The notes beneath the pieces are model-generated. The model was given only the letters and a program-made list of their open reading frames with translations, made no database searches and was not told the DNA's origin. From Actinomadura sp. J1-007 (GTDB taxonomy: Bacteria > Actinomycetota > Actinomycetes > Streptosporangiales > Streptosporangiaceae): a DNA stretch of 64,000 nt. Of this stretch, positions 44,343 through 53,193 are shown piece after piece (the first letter of the stretch is position 1; each line of letters opens with the position of its first letter). The stretch is taken from the NCBI RefSeq assembly GCF_009793335.1, contig NZ_WING01000001.1:2790001-2854000 (forward strand), in the 5' to 3' direction. Position numbers and translations under genes: made by a program.

Positions 44343-45592
44343 TCAGTCCGCGGGGCATCGGGCCGCTGCGCGCGGCGCTGGGCCTCGCGGACGCGCGTCG
44401 CGTGGTCGGCCAGCTCCGTCACCCGCGCCTCGTCGCGGGTCAGGTTCTCGCCCGTGGCCGGGTCGAAGATGTGCAGCCTGGAGGTGTTGATCCACAGCTC
44501 CGCCTCGTCCCCCGCCGTGATCAGGCTGGACGCGTCGAGCGAGACGACGGCCTGGGTGCGCATCTGGTCGCTGTCCAGCTCGCGCGACAGCTCCCGGAGC
44601 TGGTCGGCGAGCTCCCGGGGCGCCTCGTACGGCACGTAGGCGTACTGCTCGTTGCCGAGCCACTCGGTGACGTCCACGTGCACGCGGACCAGCGCGCCCG
44701 CCGCCCTCTTGTCCTCGCTCACCAGCGAGGCGTCCTCGAAGTCCTCCGGGCGGACGCCCACGAGGACGACGTCGCGGTCCCCCACGGCGGACGCCTTCCG
44801 CTCGTCGCGCAGGTCGAAGCGGCCGATCGGGGTCTCCAGGAACGTGCCGTCCACGGACGCGGGCAGGAAGTTCATCGACGGCGAGCCGATGAACCCGGCG
44901 ACGAAGAGGTTCACGGGCTGCTCGTACAGCTCGCGCGGGCTGCCGACCTGCTGGAGGATGCCCTTGCGCAGCACCGCGACGCGGTCGCCGAGCGTCATCG
45001 CCTCGGTCTGGTCGTGCGTCACGTACACGGTGGTGACGCCGAGCCGCCGCTGGAGCCGGGAGATCTCGGTGCGCATCTGGCCGCGCAGCTTCGCGTCGAG
45101 GTTCGACAGCGGCTCGTCGAACAGGAACGCGTCGGCCTGCCGGACGATCGCCCGGCCCATCGCGACGCGCTGCCGCTGCCCGCCCGACAGGTTCGCGGGC
45201 TTGCGTTCGAGGTGCTCGGTGAGCTCCAGCAGCTTGGCCGTCTCGGTGACGCGGCGGCGGACCTCCTCGTCGGAACGCTTCGCCAGCCGCAGCGGGAACG
45301 CGATGTTCTCGTACACCGTGAGGTGCGGGTAGAGGGCGTAGTTCTGGAACACCATCGACAGGTTGCGCCGCCGGGGCGCGACCGTGTTGACGACCTTCTC
45401 GCCGATCCGCATCTCGCCGGACGTGATGTCCTCCAGCCCGACGATCATCCGGAGCAGCGTCGACTTGCCGCAGCCGGACGGCCCGACCAGGATCATGAAC
45501 TCGCCGTCCCGCACGTCCAGGGACACGTCGTTCACGGCCGGGAAGCCGTCGCCGTACTGCTTGACGATGTTCTTCATGGTGATGGCGGCCAT
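44343..45592 (-). CDS. Sugar ABC importer ATPase (MsmK/UgpC/MalK type); C-terminus frameshifted
   Basis: 416 residues after repair. Walker A GPSGCGKST (about 37-45), Q-loop VFQNYALYPHLTVYENIAFP, signature LSGGQRQRVAMGRAI, Walker B AFLFDEPLSNLDAKLRGQMR and switch His (YVTHDQTEAMTLGDR). The C-terminal OB-fold regulatory domain (VGVRPEDFED, LHIFDPATGENL) marks the carbohydrate-importer ATPases that are shared among transporters. The G4 run 44352-44355 shifts the frame near the end; one added base gives RPDAPAD and the stop at 44343. Unrepaired, it would extend to 44117 inside the convergent epimerase gene. It is the last gene of the importer operon. Confidence 0.93.
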
Positions 45593-45616
45593 GCTCGGTT
45601 CTCCTCTGCCCTCGGC

Positions 45617-46546
45617 TCAGCCCTTGACGGCGCCGGACGTCAGACCGGCCACGATGCGGCGCTGGAACAGCAGGACGATGACGATGACGGGGACGGTCAC
45701 CACGACCGCCGCCGCGCAGATGGCGGTGGTGGGCTGCTGGAACTGCGAGGCGCCGCTGAAGAACGCCAGCGCCGCCGGGACGGGCCGCGCGCTGTCGGTC
45801 GAGGTCAGCGAGATGCCGAAGACGAAGTCGTTCCAGCAGAAGAAGAACGTCAGGATCGCCGCGGTGAACACGCCCGGCGCGGCGAGCGGCACGATCACCT
45901 TGCGGAACGCCTGCCAGGTGGTCGCGCCGTCCACCTGCGCGGCCTGCTCCATCTCCCACGGGATCTCGCGGAAGAACGCCGACAGCGTCCAGATCGCGAG
46001 CGGCAGGGCGAACGAGATGTAGGGGATGATCAGGCCGGGCCACGTGTCGTACAGGCCGACGTCCCGCCACAGGTTGAACAGCGGCCCGACGAGCGACACG
46101 ACGGGGAACATCGCGATCGCCAGCGCGAACGACAGGATGGTCTTCTTGCCGGGGAACTCCAGCCGCGCGATCGCGTACGCGACGAGCGTCGCGAACACCA
46201 CCCCGACGAACGTGGCGATCAGCGAGATCCCGATCGAGTTGATCAGCGCCGAGGTGAACAGGTCGGTCCTGAACACCGTCCGGTAGTTGTCCCACGTCCA
46301 GTGCTCGGGCAGGAACCCGCGCGAGTTGCCGATCTCGCCCGGCCGCTTGAACGACAGCATCACGATCCACAGGATCGGGAACACCGTCCAGACGAGGATC
46401 AGCACCGACGCCGCGATCCACAGGGACTTCTCGCCCCGCGCCCCGACCCCCTGGGAGCCGCCCTCTTTCGCTCCGGCCTTCTTCGCCCCGGCCCCCTGGG
46501 ATTCCGGGCCGCGTCCCCGGAAGCGGCTCGCACGCGTGGACTCCAT
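45617..46546 (-). CDS. Carbohydrate ABC transporter permease (MalG/LacG type)
   Basis: 309 residues, six transmembrane helices. The EAA loop that docks to the ATPase is REIPWEMEQAAQVDGATTWQ, with the conserved Gly. The N-terminal 40 residues are a Gly-Ala-Lys-rich cytoplasmic extension (GAGAKKAGAKEGGSQG) not needed in the family. The start shares one base with the previous stop (46546), so it is translationally coupled to the first permease. Confidence 0.94.
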   Translation of the reverse strand: MESTRASRFRGRGPESQGAGAKKAGAKEGGSQGVGARGEKSLWIAASVLILVWTVFPILWIVMLSFKRPGEIGNSRGFLPEHWTWDNYRTVFRTDLFTSALINSIGISLIATFVGVVFATLVAYAIARLEFPGKKTILSFALAIAMFPVVSLVGPLFNLWRDVGLYDTWPGLIIPYISFALPLAIWTLSAFFREIPWEMEQAAQVDGATTWQAFRKVIVPLAAPGVFTAAILTFFFCWNDFVFGISLTSTDSARPVPAALAFFSGASQFQQPTTAICAAAVVVTVPVIVIVLLFQRRIVAGLTSGAVKG

Positions 46547-47481
46547 CAGCGGTCACCCCGTACCTGGGACAGGTCCACCCGGAAGCCCCGGATGAACACG
46601 ACGGCGATGAGGACGACGGACAGGAACAGCAGCACCCCGACGGCGTCGCCGAGCCCGATCGCGGTCCGGGAGATCGTCTGCCGGTAGGTGAGGAACGAGA
46701 GCGTCTCGGTGTGCTGCTGCCCGGACGTCATCACGAACACGTTGTCGAAGATCCGCCACGCGTCGAGCGTGCGGAACAGCACCGCGACGAGGATCGCGGC
46801 CTTCATGTTGGGGACGGTCACCCGCCACAGCCGCTGCCAGGCGGTCGCGCCGTCCACCGTCGCGGCCTCGCCGAGGTCGCGCGGCACCTGCGCGAGGCCC
46901 GCGAGCAGCAGCAGCGACACGAACGGCGTCGTCTTCCAGATCTCCGACAGGATGATCACCGACAGCGAGGACCAGCGGCCGGAGAACCACGCGTAGTCGC
47001 CGAGCCCGAACCACTGGTTGACGAACCCCGACTGGAGGTCGAAGGCGTACCGCCAGGCGAACGCCGAGATCACGGTGACGATGCCGTACGGCAGCAGGAT
47101 CGCCGTGCGGACGGTGCGGCGCATGAACAGCGCCCGGTGCATCACCATCGCCAGCGCGAACCCGATCACCAGCTCCACCACGACGGTGATCGCCGTGACC
47201 AGGAACGTGGTCAGCACGTCCTGCCAGAACAGCGGGTCCGACAGCGCGGTGGCGTAGTTGCCGAACCACACGAACCGCCGGTCGTCCGGGGCCGTCAGCC
47301 GGTAGCTGAACAGCGACAGGTACAGCGCGTTGAACAGCGGGTACGCGGTCACCACCAGCATGACCAGCACGGCCGGCGCGGACAGCAGGAGCCCGAGCCG
47401 GCGTTCGGCCCGGCTGCGGTCGGAGACCTCGGCGCGCCCGGCCGGGCGTCCCGCGACCGGGGCGGATTGCACTGCGGTCAT
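46546..47481 (-). CDS. Carbohydrate ABC transporter permease (MalF/LacF type)
   Basis: 311 residues, six helices beginning LLLSAPAVLVMLVVTAYPLF. The EAA loop is AQVPRDLGEAATVDGATAWQ. It forms the membrane channel with the MalG-type partner. ATG at 47481, 13 bases after the stop of the binding-protein gene, so the order is binding protein, MalF, MalG, ATPase, all in one operon. Confidence 0.94.
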   Translation of the reverse strand: MTAVQSAPVAGRPAGRAEVSDRSRAERRLGLLLSAPAVLVMLVVTAYPLFNALYLSLFSYRLTAPDDRRFVWFGNYATALSDPLFWQDVLTTFLVTAITVVVELVIGFALAMVMHRALFMRRTVRTAILLPYGIVTVISAFAWRYAFDLQSGFVNQWFGLGDYAWFSGRWSSLSVIILSEIWKTTPFVSLLLLAGLAQVPRDLGEAATVDGATAWQRLWRVTVPNMKAAILVAVLFRTLDAWRIFDNVFVMTSGQQHTETLSFLTYRQTISRTAIGLGDAVGVLLFLSVVLIAVVFIRGFRVDLSQVRGDR

Positions 47482-47494
47482 CGGAGCCGTCCCC

Positions 47495-49065
47495 TCACAG
47501 CAGGGCCTGGTCGCGCAGGACCTGGCGGATGAACGTGCCGGACCGGTGCGGCGTCCCCGCGTCCACCGACGCGGGCGGGTGCCAGCGGCTCTGCACCGCG
47601 CCGGACACGTCGGTGTAGTACGGGGTGATCGGCCGCGGCGCGGCGGCGTTGATCGAGTCGCGGATCAGCCCCGCCATCGGGAACTCCTTGACGATCTCCG
47701 GATCGTCGAAGACCTCGGCGCGGGCCGCCGGGTTGCCCGAGTCGATCATGTACTTCTTCATGTTCGGCGTGGAGGTGACGCACCGCACGGCCTCCACGGC
47801 GAGGGTGTCGCGGTACTTGCCGTACGCCCCGATGCCGAGCTCGATCCCGCCGAACGGCGGCTTGCTCGGCCGGCCGGGGTCGACCGCCGGATAGCGGGCC
47901 CAGCCGAGGTCGGCGGGGATGCGCTTGTCGATCACGCCGTCCTCGGCGTCGCCGTTCTCGGCCCGCCAGATGTAGCCCCAGTTGACCATGAAGCCGCCGC
48001 GCGGGCCGTTCAGCAGCGACCGCGCCTGCTCCTCGATGTCGGTCGACAGCGTCGGGCTCGCCGCCCTCGAGCGCGCCAGCCTGGAGATGACCTGCGCCGC
48101 GCGGTGGCCCGCCGAAGAGTCGATGCCGATCGTGGCGTCGTCACCCTTCTCCGCGCTGCCGATGATCTGCCCGCCGGCGGACGCGATGAGGGCGTTCACC
48201 CACACCATGTAGCCCTCGTACTTGTTGCCCTGGGCGCCGACCGTGGTGCCGCTGCGCAGCGCCGCGTCGATGAGCTTGTCCCAGGTGAAGCCCGGCGCGG
48301 ACGGATCGACCCCCGCCTTCTTCGCCACCGACTTGCGGTACCAGAGGATCTGGGTGTTGGCCCAGAACGGCGCGGCGTAGAGCTTGCCCTCCCACGTGGA
48401 GTTCCGCACCGCGGGCGGGAACACGCCGCGCGTGAACTGCTCCGCCTCGTTCGGCGGGAACGCGCGGAGGAACCCGGCGTTGGCGGCCTCGGCCACGAAC
48501 ACCGGGTCGAGGCTCATGATGTCGAGCCCCGAGTCCTTCGCCGCCAGCCTGCGGACGAGCTGCTCGCGCTGCGCCGTCGCGTCGATGGGCAGCACCGATG
48601 TCTCGATCTTGTAGCGGCCGCCCGACGCCCGCGTGCACTCCGCGGCGAGCTTGGCCTGCCCGCCGTCGTCGGGGTTGGTGTACCAGCGCAGCGTGGGCGT
48701 TCCCCCGCCCCCGCCGCAGGCGGCGAGCCCGCCCGCCAGCAGCACCGCCGCCACCGCCCCGCGCCCCGCGGCCCCCCTGCGCCCGGTCCGTCCGCCCCCG
48801 GTCCGCCTTGCCCGTTCGCCCCCGGGCCACTCGCCCCCAGCCCGTCTGCCTTCGGCCCTTCTGCCTCCGGCCCGTTCACCCCCGGGCCTTTCGCCCCAGC
48901 CCGTTTGCCTCCGACCCGTCTGCCTTCGGGCCGTTCGCCCCCAGCCCGTCTGCCTCCGGCCCGTTCGCCCCCGGGCCGTCTTCCCGTCCGTCCGACCGTT
49001 CGTTCGGCTCGTCCGACTCGTTGAATCCGCTCGGCTCGTTGAATCCGCTCGACTCGCTCGACCAT
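47495..49065 (-). CDS. Sugar-binding lipoprotein with an unusual repeat-rich N-terminus (frameshifted)
   Basis: 523 residues if started at the ATG 49065 (GGGAGG four bases upstream) with one C added at 48894-48897. The extracellular solute-binding domain (type 1) starts after the lipobox LLAGGLAACG, whose Cys would be lipidated; then PTLRWYTNPDDGGQAKLAAE, FWANTQILWYRKSVAKKAGV and NWGYIWRAENGD. Unusually, about 100 residues of Arg/Gly/Glu pentapeptide repeats (GGERA, GGRRA, EGRRA) precede the signal peptide. The alternative is a start at GTG 48830, which would need one fewer G in a G6 run near 48777. The substrate is a sugar or oligosaccharide, not assignable further. Confidence 0.8.
48811..48975. 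repeat. About eleven 15-bp degenerate tandem repeats
   Basis: Units such as CCCGTTCGCCCCCGG and CCCGTCTGCCTCCGG follow head to tail through the N-terminal part of the sugar-binding protein gene. All units are 15 bases except the one at about 48887-48900, which is 14 because its C-run is one shorter; correcting it keeps a single frame of pentapeptide repeats. Confidence 0.75.
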
Positions 49066-49192
49066 CGGGCCTCCCGACGCGACCCACCACCTGCGGGCAC
49101 TTCGCCGGGCCGCATGCGTGGCGGGACCGATCTCCACTCAAACACCGGACCCAGGACCTGTCGAGATGCCTTTTCGTGGCGGTGAGGGAACC

Positions 49193-49226
49193 GAAACCCC
49201 GCTGAAACACGAAACACATCAGAAAC
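49193..49226 (+). promoter_or_regulatory. GlnR-type binding boxes upstream of the ammonium transporter
   Basis: GAAAC-N6-GAAAC at 49193-49208 and again at 49211-49226, with a further GAAAC at 49244. The 11-bp spacing of GAAAC boxes is that of actinobacterial GlnR sites, and amt genes are classical GlnR targets. The boxes lie 89-122 bases before the start at 49315. The rest of the gap 49066-49314 shows nothing else clear. Confidence 0.6.
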
Positions 49227-49314
49227 AAAGCGGCATAACTCTCGAAACGGACGCCGGTGATCCTCGTCCGAACGCCCGGACCGCGACCGAACGCGGCCGG
49301 AAGGGGAGGACGAC

Positions 49315-50649
49315 GTGCCCGAGAGGATCGACGCCGGCGCGACCGCGTGGCTGCTGGCCAGCACGGCTCTGGTGCTCCTGATGACCCCGGGGCTCGCGCT
49401 GTTCTACGGCGGGATGGTGCGCGCGAAGAGCACGCTCAACATGATCATGATGAGCCTGGTGTCCATCGCCCTGGTCACACTCGTGTGGCTGGTCGCGGGG
49501 TACAGCCTGGCCTTCGGGGACGACGTGCGCGGCCTCGGGCTGATCGGCGACCTCGACCACCTCGGCCTCGCCGGGCTCACCCCCGACACCGCGCACGGCC
49601 ACGTGCCCGCGCTGCTGTTCGCGACGTTCCAGCTCACGTTCGCGATCCTCACCGCCGCGCTGATCAGCGGCGCCGTCGCCGACCGCGCCCGGTTCTCCGC
49701 GTGGATGGTGTTCGTCCCGGTGTGGGCGCTGCTGGTGTACGTCCCGATCGCGCACTGGGTGTGGGGCGGCGGCTGGATCCAGGACCTCGGCGCGCTCGAC
49801 TACGCGGGCGGGCTCGTGGTCGAGATCGCCTCCGGCGCGTCCGGCCTCGCCATGGCGCTCGTCCTCGGCCCGCGCATCGGCTTCCGCAAGGAGGCGATGC
49901 GCCCGCACAACCTGCCGATGGTGCTGCTCGGCGTCGGGCTCCTGTGGTTCGGCTGGTTCGGCTTCAACGCGGGCTCCGCGCTCGCCGCCGACGGCACCGC
50001 CGCCGCGGTCTTCCTCAACACCCTCGTCGCCGGCTGCACCGGCCTGCTCGGCTGGCTGCTCGTGGAGCAGCGCCGCGACGGCAGCCCCACCACGTTCGGC
50101 GCCGCGTCGGGCGCGGTCGCCGGGCTGGTCGCGATCACCCCGTCCTGCGGCTCGGTGAACGTCCTCGGCGCCGTCGCGGTCGGGCTCGCCGCCGGGGTGG
50201 TCTGCTCGTACGCCGTCGGCTGGAAGCTGCGGCTCGGGTACGACGACTCGCTCGACGTCGTCGGCGTCCACCTCGTCGGCGGGATCGTCGGGACGATGCT
50301 CATCGGCCTGCTCGCCGCGCGGATGATGACCGGCGGGCCGGAGGGCCTGCTGCTCGGCGGCGGCCTCGCCCAGCTCGGCAGGCAGGCGGTCGCGGTCCCG
50401 GTCGTCGGGCTGTACGCGTTCACCGTGACGTACGGGCTCGCCAAGCTGATCGACAAGGCCATGGGGTTCCGGGTGAGCGCGGAGGACGAGACGTCCGGCA
50501 TCGACCTCGCCCTGCACGCCGAGACGGCGTACGAGCACGGCGTCCTCGGACACGCGACGCCCCTCGGCCCACCCGCGCCGCTCGGCTCCCCCGCGCCGTT
50601 CCCGCCCCATTCCACCCAGGCCCAGATACCGCCATCCACCAGGCAATAG
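49315..50649 (+). CDS. amt: Ammonium transporter (Amt family)
   Basis: 444 residues, about 11 helices. Family signatures: ALVLLMTPGLALFYGGMVRAK, the periplasmic-side AHWVWGGGW, FGWFGFNAGSALAADG, and the pore His region VGVHLVGGIVGT. GTG start at 49315 after GGGGAGG. It takes up ammonium under nitrogen limitation; GlnR-type boxes upstream fit that. No glnK/glnB or glnD follows, unlike the usual amtB-glnK-glnD operon. C-terminal Pro/Ala tail of about 40 residues. Confidence 0.95.
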   Translation: MPERIDAGATAWLLASTALVLLMTPGLALFYGGMVRAKSTLNMIMMSLVSIALVTLVWLVAGYSLAFGDDVRGLGLIGDLDHLGLAGLTPDTAHGHVPALLFATFQLTFAILTAALISGAVADRARFSAWMVFVPVWALLVYVPIAHWVWGGGWIQDLGALDYAGGLVVEIASGASGLAMALVLGPRIGFRKEAMRPHNLPMVLLGVGLLWFGWFGFNAGSALAADGTAAAVFLNTLVAGCTGLLGWLLVEQRRDGSPTTFGAASGAVAGLVAITPSCGSVNVLGAVAVGLAAGVVCSYAVGWKLRLGYDDSLDVVGVHLVGGIVGTMLIGLLAARMMTGGPEGLLLGGGLAQLGRQAVAVPVVGLYAFTVTYGLAKLIDKAMGFRVSAEDETSGIDLALHAETAYEHGVLGHATPLGPPAPLGSPAPFPPHSTQAQIPPSTRQ

Positions 50650-50731
50650 GGACGAAGCAGCGTCCCATTCCCGCGCTTTACCGAAAGTGACCCGCGCCCT
50701 GGGGAAGGAGATGTCACAATGAGCTACGCTG

Positions 50732-50762
50732 TAAGCCACCGCGCATTATGCTAGGTGGCTTA
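50732..50762. promoter_or_regulatory. Palindrome around a -10 box, probable autoregulatory operator of the XRE gene
   Basis: TAAGCCACC (50732-50740) and GGTGGCTTA (50754-50762), perfect 9-bp arms around GCGCATTATGCTA. The spacer contains TATGCT, a good -10 hexamer, so protein bound to the arms would cover the promoter. Confidence 0.55.
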
Positions 50763-50825
50763 TGGCTCTATTGCGGGGGACCGATGGAGTCGCGCGCAGC
50801 AGCGTGGCCCGTGAGGGGAGGGCCG

Positions 50826-51682
50826 ATGGCGGCAGCCGAGAGTCCGACGGTGCGGCAGCGTCGCCTGCGCGTCGAGCTGCGCAGGTCCAGGGACGGGTCC
50901 GGACTGACCCAGGACCAGGTGGCCGAGAGCCTCGACTGGTCGCTGTCCAAGGTGATCCGCATCGAGTCCGGCGCGGTCAACATCTCCACCACCGACCTGC
51001 GCGCCCTGCTCTCGCTCTACGGCGTCGCGGAGGAGCGGATCGCCGAGCTGGTCACCCTCGCCCGCGCCGCCCGCGAGCGCGCGTGGTGGAGCGGCTACAA
51101 GAAGGTCATCTCCCAGCAGTACTACGACCTGATCGGGTACGAGTCGGCCGCCGCCGCCATCAGGCAGTTCGAGCCGCTGGTGATCCCCGGGCTGCTCCAG
51201 ACCCAGGAGTACGCCCACGCCTACATCAGCGGCATCATCTCCCCGAGCGCCGCGGCGACGTCGACGCGCTGGTCGAGGTCCGGATGCGCCGCCAGGAGAT
51301 CCTCGAACGCGACCACCCGCCGCTGCTGTTCTTCATCGTCGACGAGTCGACCGTGCGGCGGCAGATCGGCGGCCCGCGCGTGATGCGCGAGCAGCTCCGC
51401 CACCTGGTCGAGCTGGCCAGCCACCCGCAGGTCGTCATCGAGGTCGTGCCGTTCACCGCGGGCGTCCACCCCGGCCTCCAGGGCGCCTTCACGATCCTGG
51501 AGTTCGCCTCCGCCGAGGACGACGACGTCCTGCACCTGGAGAGCCCGCGCGACATGCGGGTGACGCGCGATCTCCAGGAGGCGGTGGTGACCTACCGCGA
51601 GACCTTCGAGCAGCTCCGCGAGCTGTCGCTGCGGCCCGAGGGGACGGCCGTGCTCCTCAACCGGCTCGCCGAGGAACTCTAG
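50826..51682 (+). CDS. XRE-family regulator with DUF5753 domain (frameshifted)
   Basis: 285 residues after repair. The ATG at 50826 has GGGGAGGG three bases before it; earlier ATGs at 50784 and 50748 lack this. N-terminal helix-turn-helix VELRRSRDGSGLTQDQVAES and WSLSKVIRIESGAVNIST (about 10-60), then the DUF5753 domain from YESAAAAIRQFEPLVIPGLL to the end. The frame breaks near 51250-51256 (GCCGCGGCG); adding one base joins GIISPSAA to DVDALVEVRMRRQEIL. These WhiJ-like proteins are numerous in actinomycetes and usually pair with a small DUF397 protein, as here. Confidence 0.9.
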
Positions 51683-51892
51683 CCCGTCCGGCATCGGTAT
51701 CGGCCGGGCGCTATTTCGCCTTTATCGCTGTCCGACCACTGTGACCGGGAATGCAGCCGTTCATGGCTTGAGTCCCTTCTTCGCTTTACACTGGCTTCTG
51801 ACAGACCCGGCAAGATCTCCGCTCCCCGGATCAGCGCCCGGTCGGCCGGTCGGCGAAAAGACGCATCTCCGGCGTGCGCGTTGGAGTGAAAC

Positions 51893-52075
51893 ATGCAATG
51901 GCGGACGAGCAGTAACGCCGAAGGCGGTTCCTGCGTCGAAGTGGCGACCGACGGAACGGCCGTCCACGTACGCGATTCAAAGGACCGTTCGGGCCCGGTC
52001 ATCGTCCTCGGGCGCGCCGACTGGAGAGAGCTGCTCGCGGTGGTCCGCGCGCGTCCCGGCCGCGCCTTCCGATAA
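51893..52075 (+). CDS. DUF397 protein
   Basis: 60 residues, a complete DUF397 domain: QWRTSSNAEGGSCVEVATDG and VHVRDSKDRSGPVIVLGRAD with W near the end. Such small proteins partner the XRE/DUF5753 regulator encoded just upstream, possibly as antagonists, in development or antibiotic control. The 3' end overlaps the convergent cyclase-like gene by 99 bases. The 210-base gap before it shows no other gene. Confidence 0.9.
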   Translation: MQWRTSSNAEGGSCVEVATDGTAVHVRDSKDRSGPVIVLGRADWRELLAVVRARPGRAFR

Positions 52076-52809
52076 TTCCGCGCAGGCTCCCTCGTCGTTC
52101 AGCAGGCCCTTCGCCCTGGGTGCCGGGTCGTAGACGTGCCCCTGGTAGAGCACGCCTTTCACCGTCGTACGGATCGCCTGGAAATCCTCCGGCGGCAGGG
52201 CGCACAGGCCGCTGCGGACGATGTCCTCGAAGAGGCGGTCGGAGACGATCAGCGCGAGGTCGCGGTCGGCGCGCGCGACCAGGGCCCGGCGCAGCGGCCG
52301 GGCGTCCAGCAGCCGGCTGACGACGACGGGAGCGTTCCCGGCGGGCCCGAACGACGCGGGCTCGCCGAGGATCAGCGTGCCGTAGTGCAGGGCCAGCCGC
52401 ACCCGCAGGCGGCGCTCGGGGCCGCCGTCCGGTTGAGGTCGGCGAGGGCACGTTCCATGGCGGTGGCGAAGCAGCCGACGACATGCGCGATGTCGGCGTC
52501 GTCCGGCAGCACGTCCAGCTCTCCGTCCCCGCTGACCTGCTGGAACCAGAGCCGGCGGTCGAGGCTGGTGTCGGCGGCGGCCCGTTCGAGCACGTCGCGC
52601 AGGTCGGTCTGGGCCTGGAGCTGGAGCAGCGGGGTACGGGCGCTGTAGCCCTGGATGTCGACCGCGAGGAGCAGCCGGTAGATCAGGCGGGGACGGTCGC
52701 CGGAGCGGACGAGGCGGGGGCGGTGCGGCCCGTCGTGCGAGGCCGGGGAGGTTCCGTTTCCACCGGCGTCCGCGTGCTCGTCCGGCGGCAGTGCTGGAAT
52801 CGCTGTCAT
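51977..52809 (-). CDS. Nucleotidyl-cyclase-like protein of unknown function (frameshifted)
   Basis: 277 residues after repair, from ATG 52809 (GAGGTCACG upstream). The core RLLLAVDIQGYSARTPLLQL, VSGDGELDVLPDDADIAHVV and RLALHYGTLILGEPASFGPA resembles the class III cyclase fold as seen in many actinobacterial proteins that probably lack cyclase activity; the first metal Asp (VDIQGYS) is present. The frame breaks at the G4 run 52418-52421; one added base restores APERRLRVRLALHYGT. The 3' end overlaps the DUF397 gene. The terminal 40 residues are unlike the rest, so the true stop could be earlier if another indel exists. Confidence 0.75.
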
Positions 52810-53193
52810 CGTGACCTCGGCTCCGAGCGGGGCGGCGCTGGGTGCGCGTCCCGGCGGCTGACCCCAGGATGGCACGCGGAACGGGCATTTCAAAGCAACC
52901 TGGTTGTTAGCACCCGGCAGAGTGACACATGGCACAACGAAACCCGGCTGTCAGCCACGCAGCGAAGTTGAGTGGGGACGCATCGCAGGTCAGCGAACCG
53001 CCTGCTAGGCGTAGGTGGGTGATGGCAGCGCCAGGCAGAATGCCAGGTCGCAGATTGGGATCTGCCGCCCGCCAGGTGTCTGGAATTTTTTCCAGTCTAC
53101 GCGGGGCGTACGGGAAGGCGCGGAGGTCTCGCGAGCCCCGACCGACCCGCGAGAGCCTCCGCGCCTTCGTCCAGTGGGGACCGGGCGAACGGC
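52810..53193. other. Intergenic region with hairpins, no gene
   Basis: 383 bases without a convincing gene. The part near 52890-52935 is less GC-rich (AAGCAACCTGGTTGTTAGC) and probably holds the promoter of the cyclase-like gene. At 53080-53095 is CTGGAA-TTTT-TTCCAG, a small hairpin. A large terminator at 53114-53168 is listed separately. Confidence 0.5.
53114..53168 (-). terminator. Terminator of the repeat lipoprotein gene
   Basis: GAAGGCGCGGAGG (53114-53126) pairs with CCTCCGCGCCTTC (53156-53168), extended by TCTCGCG/CGCGAGA past a one-base bulge: about 20 bp of stem. It lies 26 bases after the lipoprotein stop codon on the minus strand. Confidence 0.75.

Noticed and set aside
48141..48830. 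Separate gene starting at GTG 48830
   Set aside because: Its frame differs from the binding-protein frame by one base and only the first 25 residues look sensible; more likely an alternative start of the same gene.
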